From positions 1 through 7,450 of the forward strand of contig JAGMCJ010000015.1 in the NCBI GenBank assembly GCA_023129265.1: 7,450 bases of DNA, written 5' to 3'. The stretch comes from Thermoplasmata archaeon (GTDB taxonomy: Archaea > Thermoplasmatota > Thermoplasmata > RBG-16-68-12 > JAGMCJ01). A model generated the notes under the pieces. The model saw only the letters and a list, made by a program, of their open reading frames with translations. It searched no databases and was not told the DNA's origin. Positions within the stretch are counted from its first letter, which is position 1; the number at the start of each line of letters is the position of its first letter. This document shows, in pieces, positions 1 to 5,922 of the stretch. Position numbers and translations under genes: made by a program.

Positions 1-330
1 TTGGCTGTTCGCCAATTAAAAGGGTACGCGAGCTGGGTTTAGACCGTCGCGAGACAGGTTTGTTGCTTTTCGGTGGAAGTGTCTTGGTGCCTGAGGGGAA
101 GGAGCCTTTAGTACGAGAGGAACGGGGCTTCGCGGCCTCTAGTCTACCAGTTGTCCGGCAGGGCATCGCTGGGCAGCCACGCCGTAACGGATAAGGGCTG
201 AAAGCATCTAAGCTCGAAGCCGCCCTCAAAACAAGGCACCTTATGACACTCGTAAATGACGAGTTTGATAGAACCGGGGTGTACGGTGGAAGCTTCGGCG
301 ACCACTTCAGCCCGCGGTTACTAACAGTCA
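1..330 (+). rRNA. 23S ribosomal RNA, 3' end (partial, archaeal type)
   Basis: This is the 3'-terminal part of large-subunit rRNA (domain VI and the end of domain V); the gene begins upstream of the window. The highly conserved sarcin-ricin loop is visible as AGTACGAGAGGAAC at about 110-123, preceded by the usual domain V/VI linker. The 3' end is placed by comparison with the conserved terminal segment: the block GGTTACTAAC at about 316-325 corresponds to the GGTACTAA near the bacterial 23S terminus, so the mature end should lie near 330, give or take about 10 bases. No 5S rRNA or tRNA follows, so this gene appears unlinked from 5S on this side. Short open frames crossing this region (for example 243-503) are not genes. 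Confidence 0.96.
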
Positions 331-424
331 TAACCGCTATTCACCGATTCGGTGAAGCAGTTTCGGCTTTGCCGTTACACAGGTTGCGTATGACCCTCTC
401 TGTTGTTTCGGTTCGCGTAGATGT

Positions 425-442
425 TGCTTTTTCCCAGCTTTT
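425..442 (+). terminator. Candidate T-rich terminator of the rRNA transcript
   Basis: Two short T-tracts, TTTTT at 428-432 and TTTT at 439-442, lie about 100 bases past the 23S end. Archaeal RNA polymerase commonly terminates at U-runs without needing a hairpin. The tracts are short, so this is a weak call based on position and composition only. Confidence 0.3.
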
Positions 443-458
443 CGCGGACCCCTCCCGC

Positions 459-485
459 GTGCGGCCTCTAATACTCCATCCGCAC
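459..485 (+). promoter_or_regulatory. Candidate promoter of the XPF gene, bracketed by an inverted repeat
   Basis: The AT-rich box CTAATACT at about 468-475 lies roughly 25 bases before the ATG at 496. This fits an archaeal TATA element driving a leaderless or nearly leaderless transcript. It is flanked by a perfect 6-bp inverted repeat, GTGCGG at 459-464 and CCGCAC at 480-485, which could be an operator or chance. The box is not a strong TATA match, so confidence is low. Confidence 0.35.
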
Positions 486-495
486 TCGATGAAGC

Positions 496-1170
496 ATGGT
501 TGATCTCACAATGGATGTCCATGAACCCAGGGCTATCGCCAGGCACCTGAAGGACCTCAAGGTTCCGTTCGAGGTGAAGAAGATCACACCCGGGGACTAC
601 GTGGTGGGTGGAGTTGGGATTGAAAGGAAGACACTGGGCGACTTCTTCAGTTCCTTGGTGAGGAAGCGCCTGTTCGATCAGATATTTCGTCTGAAGAGTT
701 GCTATCAGACACCCATCATGCTCGTCGAAGGTGATCTCAACGATGTCTCAACTCATCGAAACCCCGCCGCTCTTTGGGGGGCCTTGCTCGCGATTCTGAT
801 GGACGAAGACATCCGCATCCTTTTCTCCCCGAGCAGGCTGGAGACCGCGAGGATTCTCAGAGCCGTTTGGCGGAGACAGGAGAATGGAGGTTCCAACTAC
901 GGGCTGAGGCACAAGCCAAAGATGCTCACATTGGAGGAGAAACAGCTGTTCGTGGTGCAGGGATTCCCCAATGTTGGCGGGACTCTCTCGAAGAACCTGT
1001 TAGAGGAGTTCGGGAGTGTGCGGAGGGTGATGATGGCAAACAAGGAGGATCTGATGAGGGTTCCCAAGGTCGGAAAGAAAAAGGCTGACGATATCACACG
1101 AGTTCTCGACGAGGAGTACAAAGAATCCCGGGAAACCCCTTTCAACGGGCCGATTGATCGGTGGGAATGA
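496..1170 (+). CDS. XPF/ERCC4-family structure-specific endonuclease (short archaeal form)
   Basis: The product is a 224-residue nuclease predicted to cut branched DNA (3' flaps, forks, bubbles) in repair and replication-fork processing. Residues 4-125 form the ERCC4 nuclease domain, with GDY at 33-35 and the family's catalytic motif ERKxxxD as E43-R44-K45...D49. The usual first-strand D-x-R-E reads D7-V-H-E here, so the arginine is replaced by histidine. Residues about 150-205 form a tandem helix-hairpin-helix DNA-binding domain (FPNVGG near 157-162, VPKVGKKKA near 189-197). There is no helicase domain, unlike euryarchaeal Hef, so it resembles the stand-alone crenarchaeal or Thermoplasmata form. 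I see no clear PCNA-binding motif at the C-terminus. ATG 496 is preferred over ATG 511 because it keeps the first beta-strand. Its 3' end overlaps the convergent DUF763 gene by 29 bp. Confidence 0.9.
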   Translation: MVDLTMDVHEPRAIARHLKDLKVPFEVKKITPGDYVVGGVGIERKTLGDFFSSLVRKRLFDQIFRLKSCYQTPIMLVEGDLNDVSTHRNPAALWGALLAILMDEDIRILFSPSRLETARILRAVWRRQENGGSNYGLRHKPKMLTLEEKQLFVVQGFPNVGGTLSKNLLEEFGSVRRVMMANKEDLMRVPKVGKKKADDITRVLDEEYKESRETPFNGPIDRWE

Positions 1171-2257
1171 CCTTTCGCAACCTTCTCAGAGCTCTAATCT
1201 TATCCGTGTTGCCCAACCGGGATTCCTCGATACCACTCCTCAGAATGTGGATGGATTCATCCATCGTCTTCCTGTCCACAGGATATGGAACTCCGTCCTT
1301 CCCGCCAACGGTGAAGGAGTACTTCACCGGGTCCCGCCAGCTTGGCTCCTCTCCGTAGATGAGGTCGGAGATAAGGGCGAGAGCTCTCACCGTGCTAGCC
1401 CCCACACCTCTGATGGCCAGCATCTCCTCGTAGTTGGTTGGCTGGAAGTCATAGATCGCCCTCATGGCATTCCAGTTGATGCTTCGGGGCATCCGCAGAG
1501 CCTTGACTTCGTCTTCTTCTCCTGTCCATTTCTTGAGCGACGACTGATTCGGGGGCCTCAGTGAGGAGAAGAGCCTCTTCAACCTCCTCGGTCCTTCTCG
1601 GGCAACATCCACTGATGTGCTCTTGCAGTTGCCGCTCAGCCGCGAGGTCATGTCCAACGTCATCTGCACTCTCTTGCCGAGGATGGCATCGTGGGGTTCC
1701 TCAAGCATGTCATCGACGTGAGCGTGGTACCAATGATATCTCCTCGCGTAGCCGCTCTCCTTGTTCATCCCCTGCTGGATGACCGCCCAGCTTCCCCGCT
1801 CAGAGAACATGAAGACATGATGGTACAACTGATGGTCGTCCTGGATGGCCGTGTTGTCCACTTTCGCCGACATCCTGCTCGTGTAAATCATTTCATCGAT
1901 CGCACGGGATGAGAGGTTCATCCGTTCCCCGAAATGCTCGATTTGTTGGGGCGTCTGTCTGGACGCCCGCCCCTTTCCTCCAGCAATCGCGATGCCGAGG
2001 TCCTCCCCCTTGAGGGCCTCCTTCAGCGCACCGCACGTGACCGTAGAGACTCCGGATGAATGCCAATCGAAGCCGAGGACGCAGGACAGCGCCTGGAACC
2101 AGAACGGATCGGATATCCGCTCGAGGAACCTCTCGGTTCCGAACTCCAGACACATCGTCTTCAGTATCCCCTTGGAGAGCCCGACCATCCTCACGAACAG
2201 CCACCGAGGGGCCTGCCCAGTGTGGAGCGGGAGGTCCGCAACACCTGCTCTGCTCAC
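1142..2257 (-). CDS. DUF763 family protein (function unknown)
   Basis: The product is about 371 residues and belongs to the DUF763 family, recognised from its N-terminus (AGVADLPLHTGQAPRWLF) and a C-terminal block containing SWRDPVKYSFTVGGKDGVPY at about residues 306-325. The biochemical function is not known. A helix-hairpin-helix-like stretch, RGVGASTVRAL at about 283-293, and a basic segment GGKGRASRQTP near 93-103 suggest contact with nucleic acid; that is inference. The open frame extends upstream to an ATG at 2338, but I chose GTG 2257: it puts the conserved motif right at the N-terminus, gives a typical family length, and avoids reading through the divergent promoter region. No Shine-Dalgarno precedes it, and a TATA-like box about 27 bases upstream suggests a leaderless transcript. 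It overlaps the convergent XPF gene by 29 bp. Confidence 0.85.
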   Translation of the reverse strand: MSRAGVADLPLHTGQAPRWLFVRMVGLSKGILKTMCLEFGTERFLERISDPFWFQALSCVLGFDWHSSGVSTVTCGALKEALKGEDLGIAIAGGKGRASRQTPQQIEHFGERMNLSSRAIDEMIYTSRMSAKVDNTAIQDDHQLYHHVFMFSERGSWAVIQQGMNKESGYARRYHWYHAHVDDMLEEPHDAILGKRVQMTLDMTSRLSGNCKSTSVDVAREGPRRLKRLFSSLRPPNQSSLKKWTGEEDEVKALRMPRSINWNAMRAIYDFQPTNYEEMLAIRGVGASTVRALALISDLIYGEEPSWRDPVKYSFTVGGKDGVPYPVDRKTMDESIHILRSGIEESRLGNTDKIRALRRLRKVIPTDQSAR

Positions 2258-2276
2258 GCACGGTGTGTAGATTCCG

Positions 2277-2290
2277 CAGGAAATAAGCGT
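2277..2290 (-). promoter_or_regulatory. Candidate promoter for DUF763
   Basis: On the minus strand the sequence CGCTTATTTCC (about 2279-2289) has a TATA-like core centred about 27 bases before the GTG at 2257. This is the distance expected if transcription starts at or next to the start codon, and it agrees with the absence of a Shine-Dalgarno. An alternative box for the same gene is the minus-strand reading of the AT-rich patch at 2318-2327. Confidence 0.4.
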
Positions 2291-2310
2291 TTCAGGCGGG
2301 GGTCGGTGAA

Positions 2311-2328
2311 ACAGTGAAATATTTATCC
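2311..2328 (+). promoter_or_regulatory. Archaeal TATA/BRE promoter of the PUA/PP-loop/ferredoxin gene
   Basis: The sequence ACAGTGAAATATTTATCC contains a good TATA-like core (ATATTTATC) with a purine-rich BRE-like stretch before it. Transcription would start near 2348-2350, leaving a leader of about 25 bases ahead of ATG 2374, which has GGGGA at 2367-2371 as its Shine-Dalgarno. Because the box falls inside the longer open frame that begins with GTG 2314, it argues against that upstream start. Confidence 0.6.
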
Positions 2329-2373
2329 GTGAGCGCACATCAGAACCTCGTGCCAGCCTTGCGACTGGGGAAG

Positions 2374-4236
2374 ATGCATCTGCGGTGGTGCAAAGAGTGC
2401 AACGTGCCGGTTCTGGAGCAGAAGAAGTGTTCCGCCTGCGGCTGCTCCACCATCAGCGTAACCGTGACGCCGCCAGGTGACGTCAGGCCGGCCTTCGAAG
2501 CGGACATCCGATTGACAAGGGAGACCATCGACGGACAGTTCGGCGATGGCTGTGGGGAGTCTCTGATTCCCGATGACAAGATCGTCCTGCTGAACGGTGT
2601 CCCCTACATCGACCGGATGGACGAGATCATACTGGACGGTCATGTCCTGGGCGCCCTGCAGTTCAATCCAAAGAGGGGGTACAAGTTCATCTCCAGAATG
2701 GAGGCGGCCCGCAGACTGGTGCCTGTACTTGAGAGATCCTGGATCATCGTGGATGACGGTGCCATCGACTCCATATCCTCCGGAGCGAGCGTGATGGTCT
2801 CCGGGATAGTCGACCTCGACCCGGACATCGAGGCGGGCGACGAGATCTTGGTTTTGACCAAGGACAAGCGGACGATTGCGGCGGGTCCCGCCAGAATCAG
2901 CGGAAGGCAGATGACGGAGAACGAACGGGGAGCGGCCACGAAAACGCGCTGGTCATCCGAACCTTCCGATGCCCATCCACTTCCACCCGGCCAAGACTGG
3001 GAACTCGTCCTGGACGCCAACAAGGACGTGCTGGACGCAAGGACGGACAAGGCGACGCGCTTCGTGGGAAAGGTCCTCGAGGAGATGGGCCTCCCAGTGG
3101 CGGTGTCGTTCAGCGGTGGGAAAGACAGCCTGGCCACGCTTCTTCTCGTCCTGGATGCAGGCCTTCATCCGGACGTACTGTTCGTCGATACCGGTCTGGA
3201 GTTCCCCGAGACCGTTGACTATGTCTCTCAGATTGCGGAGGAGCTCGATCTCCGCCTGGTCTCGGAATCGGCGGGGGAATCCTTCTGGAGCGGTCTGGAG
3301 ACGTTCGGTCCCCCTGGCAAGGATTTCAGGTGGTGCTGCAAGACGTGCAAGCTGGGTCCCGCCGCCAGGTTGATCTCGAAGAACTACCCCGACGGGGTTC
3401 TCTCGTTCATAGGTCAAAGGCGGTACGAGTCCATTCCGAGGTCCGCCAAAGGTCCGGTGTGGACCAATCCCTGGGTCCCGGGACAGTACGCGGCGTCCCC
3501 CATCCAGGATTGGACGGCGCTGCACGTATGGCTCTACATATTCTCCAAAGGCGTTGACTACAACCCGTGGTACTCGAAAGGGTTGGCCAGGATTGGCTGC
3601 TTCCTGTGCCCCGCCTCGGATCTCGCCGAGCTGGAAGTTGTGTCCGAGGAACTGCCCGAGTTCGAGCGCTGGACGGCCTACCTGAAGGACTACGCCGAGA
3701 AGAACAATAAAGGCGATGAGTGGCTCGAGCTCGGCCTCTGGCGGTGGAAGATCCCGCCGAAGGGAGTGAGAGAACTCGCGCGGTCCCATGTCGACGGCAA
3801 AGCCCCACCTGACCCGCTCAAGCTCCTGGTCTCAGATACGCGCATTCCCTGCACGCTGGGAGTGAGGACGGAGGGACTCTTCAGGGACAAGCTGGACATG
3901 GAAAGGGTCACCAACATGCTCACCATCCTGGGAGATGTGGACTATGACGAAGAGGTCGAGGCGGCCCAGATGGAAAGATTCGTCGTCTTCAGGGAGGGCC
4001 TCGTGATAATCCGGGCGGAGTCGGAGGAGAAGCTCGCGTCCCAGGCGAAGGATCTTGAGCGGGTGATTAAGAAAGCTGAGAACTGCGTCGGGTGCGGGGT
4101 CTGCCTCGGTCTTTGCGAGAACGACGCAATAGTCATCAAGGAGCAGGCCTGGATAATCGAAGAGAACTGCCAGCACTGCGGGAAGTGCCTCTACCCCTGC
4201 TCGGCGGCGGACTTCGAGGGCGAGTTCAAGTTCTGA
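2374..4236 (+). CDS. Zinc ribbon - PUA - PAPS-reductase-like PP-loop - 2x[4Fe-4S] ferredoxin protein
   Basis: The product is a 620-residue multidomain protein (residue numbers below are from ATG 2374; add 20 for the longer GTG 2314 frame). A zinc ribbon sits at C6/C9 and C19/C22. A PUA-like RNA-binding domain covers about 120-180. The PP-loop ATP-pyrophosphatase/PAPS-reductase domain covers about 235-420, with SGGKDS at 247-252, CCxxC at C321/C322/C325 and a second CxxC at C409/C412. Two ferredoxin motifs (CxxCxxCxxxC) lie at C571/C574/C577/C581 and C599/C602/C605/C609. Database annotation of such archaeal proteins is usually phosphoadenosine phosphosulfate reductase. However, the ECGxH signature of assimilatory reductases is not visible, and the PUA domain suggests an RNA substrate. 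The PP-loop plus Fe-S combination resembles tRNA thiolases; that role is inference. The start is chosen from the promoter at 2311-2328 and the Shine-Dalgarno at 2367. It ends 11 bp inside the convergent trm1 gene. Confidence 0.87.
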   Translation: MHLRWCKECNVPVLEQKKCSACGCSTISVTVTPPGDVRPAFEADIRLTRETIDGQFGDGCGESLIPDDKIVLLNGVPYIDRMDEIILDGHVLGALQFNPKRGYKFISRMEAARRLVPVLERSWIIVDDGAIDSISSGASVMVSGIVDLDPDIEAGDEILVLTKDKRTIAAGPARISGRQMTENERGAATKTRWSSEPSDAHPLPPGQDWELVLDANKDVLDARTDKATRFVGKVLEEMGLPVAVSFSGGKDSLATLLLVLDAGLHPDVLFVDTGLEFPETVDYVSQIAEELDLRLVSESAGESFWSGLETFGPPGKDFRWCCKTCKLGPAARLISKNYPDGVLSFIGQRRYESIPRSAKGPVWTNPWVPGQYAASPIQDWTALHVWLYIFSKGVDYNPWYSKGLARIGCFLCPASDLAELEVVSEELPEFERWTAYLKDYAEKNNKGDEWLELGLWRWKIPPKGVRELARSHVDGKAPPDPLKLLVSDTRIPCTLGVRTEGLFRDKLDMERVTNMLTILGDVDYDEEVEAAQMERFVVFREGLVIIRAESEEKLASQAKDLERVIKKAENCVGCGVCLGLCENDAIVIKEQAWIIEENCQHCGKCLYPCSAADFEGEFKF

Positions 4237-5305
4237 GGACCCTGCCTATCGTTTCCACGTCAGCGCTCGTCTTGAACGCATCCGGCCTGAAGTGTGTCCT
4301 TGTCGCGATGAACCCTTCGTCCCTGAGAGCACCGACAATCCTGTCGAGTGCTGGCGGTTCGGACAAGAACTCCCTTGCCACCTCGCCCGTCGTGTAGAAA
4401 AGGGGAGGGGACGACGCTTCCTCCCGCCAGAGCTCCAGGAGCTTGGAGACCTTATGCGGGAAGTAGCTCGGCAGTCTGACCGACTCAAGGAACGCCGCGT
4501 CCAAGAACGCATCCGCCCAGAGGGGTCCCGCCACTCCCGTCTCGGGAAGGAGCTCTCTCTCCAGCCTCTGAATGTGCAAGTGTCCGAGCTTCTCGAGCGT
4601 GCTGTCCGCCTTCCTCGCACCCTTCCTGACGCGGACAATCGCCCTGAAGTAGTGATCGGTCGAGAAGCACAGCAGCGGTTCGATTCCTCTGTCGAACTTA
4701 GCAGCCGCTCTTGCGATGTACCCCAAGAGAATCCGAAGACCCAGCTCATGGCAGTACTCCGTCCTCCTGGGCCGCGAACCGTATCTCCTTATGCATGCCT
4801 TCTTCCTTGAGCCGCAGAGCACCGCCGTGTCCGTTGCTGTGATCGCCGCGATCCCTCCATCGGTCGTTGCGCGCATCGCGCCCTCTATGAACCGGACCGG
4901 AGTGCCGAACGGGTCCACGTCAACAAGGTCGAATCTCCCGGTCGAAAGCAGAGAGTTCAGATCCTCACATGTCACTGAGCAGTTCGTGGTCCCGTTCCTC
5001 TCGATGTTGCGTGTGATGAGCTCATGGCACGCTGGATTCTTGTCGTTCAGCGTGACGGCAAGCTGGTCCTCAGTCTCGAGAGCAATCCGCAAACCCGACG
5101 CTCCTGTGGCCGCGAGTCCGTCAAGGACCGTGTCCCGATCGCTCAGTGTCGCTAGGGCGACCAAGACGGAGATGTCTCGGTTCGTCCGCATCAGCGGATT
5201 GTAGAACGGTAGTCGGCTCTTGCGTCCTGGTCCGCGAAGCCTCTCGACTCTTGGAATCTCAATCTTGGCTAGACCCTCATTGATTATCTCAGTCTCAAAA
5301 CTCAA
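4226..5305 (-). CDS. trm1: tRNA (guanine(26)-N2)-dimethyltransferase, zinc-ribbon-less variant
   Basis: This Trm1-family enzyme uses S-adenosylmethionine to make N2,N2-dimethylguanosine at position 26 of tRNA. Diagnostic motifs are FYNPLMRTNRD at 34-44, the SAM-binding LDGLAATGASGLR at 61-73, the catalytic-site DVDPFGTP at 129-136, and TAVLCG at 160-165. The C-terminal domain has the usual GPLW at 260-263. The cysteine pairs that normally form a zinc ribbon between the VRVRKGAR segment and GPLW are absent; that stretch (about 240-259) is short and cysteine-free, and the protein is 359 residues rather than about 380. Translation probably starts at TTG 5305, which overlaps the NTPase stop as TTGA, with AAAAGGCGAG upstream (5311-5320) as a weak ribosome site. 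No ATG occurs before Met39, which lies within the first conserved motif. It is cotranscribed with the NTPase. Confidence 0.93.
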   Translation of the reverse strand: MSFETEIINEGLAKIEIPRVERLRGPGRKSRLPFYNPLMRTNRDISVLVALATLSDRDTVLDGLAATGASGLRIALETEDQLAVTLNDKNPACHELITRNIERNGTTNCSVTCEDLNSLLSTGRFDLVDVDPFGTPVRFIEGAMRATTDGGIAAITATDTAVLCGSRKKACIRRYGSRPRRTEYCHELGLRILLGYIARAAAKFDRGIEPLLCFSTDHYFRAIVRVRKGARKADSTLEKLGHLHIQRLERELLPETGVAGPLWADAFLDAAFLESVRLPSYFPHKVSKLLELWREEASSPPLFYTTGEVAREFLSEPPALDRIVGALRDEGFIATRTHFRPDAFKTSADVETIGRVLRT

Positions 5306-5847
5306 AGAATCTCGCCTTTTAGAAGTTTGACGATCTTGTAGGGGAGCAGATTCTTGTTCACCGCCGTGACTTCCAGAATCCTGACGTCGTCCCGCCTTCG
5401 GATGTCCTGGAGAAGCGGGTTCCTAGATTTCTTGTGAAGTGTAAGAATGAGAGGCTTGTCGGCATCGAGAGCGTCCTTGACAGCGTTCACGAAGGCCTCG
5501 GACTCAACCTCCATCTTTCCGACCTCGTCGATAATGACAACTCCCGAATCCATCGTGGCATTCCGAATCGCCTGAACGCCGACCTCCTCCAAGGCCTCGA
5601 TGTCCACACCGTATTGCCCGATGTGCGTTCTTGAGTCGATGTCCTTGTGGGCAAACACCTTCCTGACCCCTGTCACCCAATCCATCACGTAGAAGCCCAC
5701 CCTAGTATCGTCCTCGATGATGGACTCGGTGATCATCCCTCCGACAGTGAGGTCGTCGGCTTCGAGCATTTCTATGACCTTAAGCAAGGCGTATGTCTTG
5801 CCAGCGCCGGGCAGGCCCGTGATGCCGACCTTTACGCTTTCGCCCAT
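5302..5847 (-). CDS. THEP1-type nucleoside-triphosphatase
   Basis: This 181-residue cytoplasmic P-loop NTPase belongs to the THEP1/NTPCR family, which hydrolyses ATP, GTP and other nucleoside triphosphates in vitro; its cellular role is unsettled. The Walker A motif is GLPGAGKT at residues 11-18. The Walker B motif is VVIIDEVGKME at 103-113, including the E-x-G-K-M-E run typical of the family. The family segment RVGFYVMDWVTG is at 49-60. The length matches the family (about 175-190 residues). It starts at ATG 5847 behind a clear TATA-like box and a short leader with only a weak purine stretch as ribosome site. Its stop overlaps the trm1 start by four bases, so the two are likely translationally coupled, hinting at an RNA- or nucleotide-related role; that link is inference from gene order. 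Confidence 0.92.
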   Translation of the reverse strand: MGESVKVGITGLPGAGKTYALLKVIEMLEADDLTVGGMITESIIEDDTRVGFYVMDWVTGVRKVFAHKDIDSRTHIGQYGVDIEALEEVGVQAIRNATMDSGVVIIDEVGKMEVESEAFVNAVKDALDADKPLILTLHKKSRNPLLQDIRRRDDVRILEVTAVNKNLLPYKIVKLLKGEIL

Positions 5848-5877
5848 TTCCAGCCCCGTCTTCCAAAGGTGAATGCA

Positions 5878-5908
5878 TTCTCAGTATAAAATATTGTTTT
5901 GCTGAGAA
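5878..5908 (-). promoter_or_regulatory. Promoter of the NTPase-trm1 operon inside a perfect inverted repeat
   Basis: On the minus strand AATATTTTATA (about 5885-5895) is a good archaeal TATA box. Transcription would begin near 5862-5865, giving a leader of about 15 bases before ATG 5847. A perfect 7-bp inverted repeat, TTCTCAG at 5878-5884 and CTGAGAA at 5902-5908, brackets the box symmetrically with 17 bases between arms. It could be an operator for a dimeric repressor that blocks TBP, or a hairpin at the end of the upstream ZIP transcript. Confidence 0.6.
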
Positions 5909-5919
5909 AAAGAAGAAGC
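5900..5919 (-). terminator. Candidate T-rich terminator of the ZIP gene
   Basis: Immediately after the ZIP stop codon the minus strand reads CTTCTTCTTTTTCTCAG (about 5903-5919), a pyrimidine stretch with a T5 run, the kind of U-rich signal at which archaeal polymerase stops. It abuts the inverted repeat at 5878-5908, whose hairpin could form in the RNA just past the T-run. Confidence 0.5.
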
Positions 5920-5922
5920 GGG

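Larger units (their letters stand above)
331..495 (+). other. Spacer downstream of 23S rRNA with small hairpins and T-tracts
   Basis: This 165-bp stretch holds no convincing gene. It contains a 7-bp hairpin (TTCACCG at 340-346 with CGGTGAA at 350-356, loop of three), a 4-bp hairpin (CGGC/GCCG at 364-374), and a 5-bp hairpin (CGCGG at 443-447 with CCGCG at 455-459). T-tracts at 428-432 and 439-442 are candidate archaeal transcription stops for the rRNA transcript. The first hairpin, just past the mature 23S end, may be a processing or end-protecting structure. I searched by eye for the 5S signature and for tRNA T-arm geometry and saw neither. All functional assignments here are inference. Confidence 0.5.

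Noticed and set aside
360..420. Possible tRNA or 5S-like segment with GGTTC-like bases near 411-414
   Set aside because: No acceptor stem, D-arm or anticodon arm can be drawn around it, and no 5S consensus is present.
243..503. Open frame of 86 codons across the 23S 3' end and spacer
   Set aside because: Its first part lies within conserved rRNA sequence, and the translated product shows no recognisable domain or upstream signals; it is a shadow.
1154..1564. Plus-strand open frame of 136 codons opposite the DUF763 gene
   Set aside because: It lies entirely antisense to a recognised conserved family, and its translation has low-complexity, non-domain-like composition.
2258..2338. 27-residue N-terminal extension of DUF763 (ATG start at 2338)
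   Set aside because: It reads through the divergent promoter boxes, and the conserved family N-terminus begins right after GTG 2257.
2953..3789. Minus-strand open frame of 278 codons opposite the PP-loop gene
   Set aside because: GC-rich DNA creates long antisense frames; the plus-strand frame carries all the PP-loop and PUA motifs, and this product is Arg/Pro/Gly-rich without a recognisable fold.
4292..4810. Plus-strand open frame of 172 codons opposite trm1
   Set aside because: It is antisense to well-conserved Trm1 motifs and shows no domain or start signals of its own.
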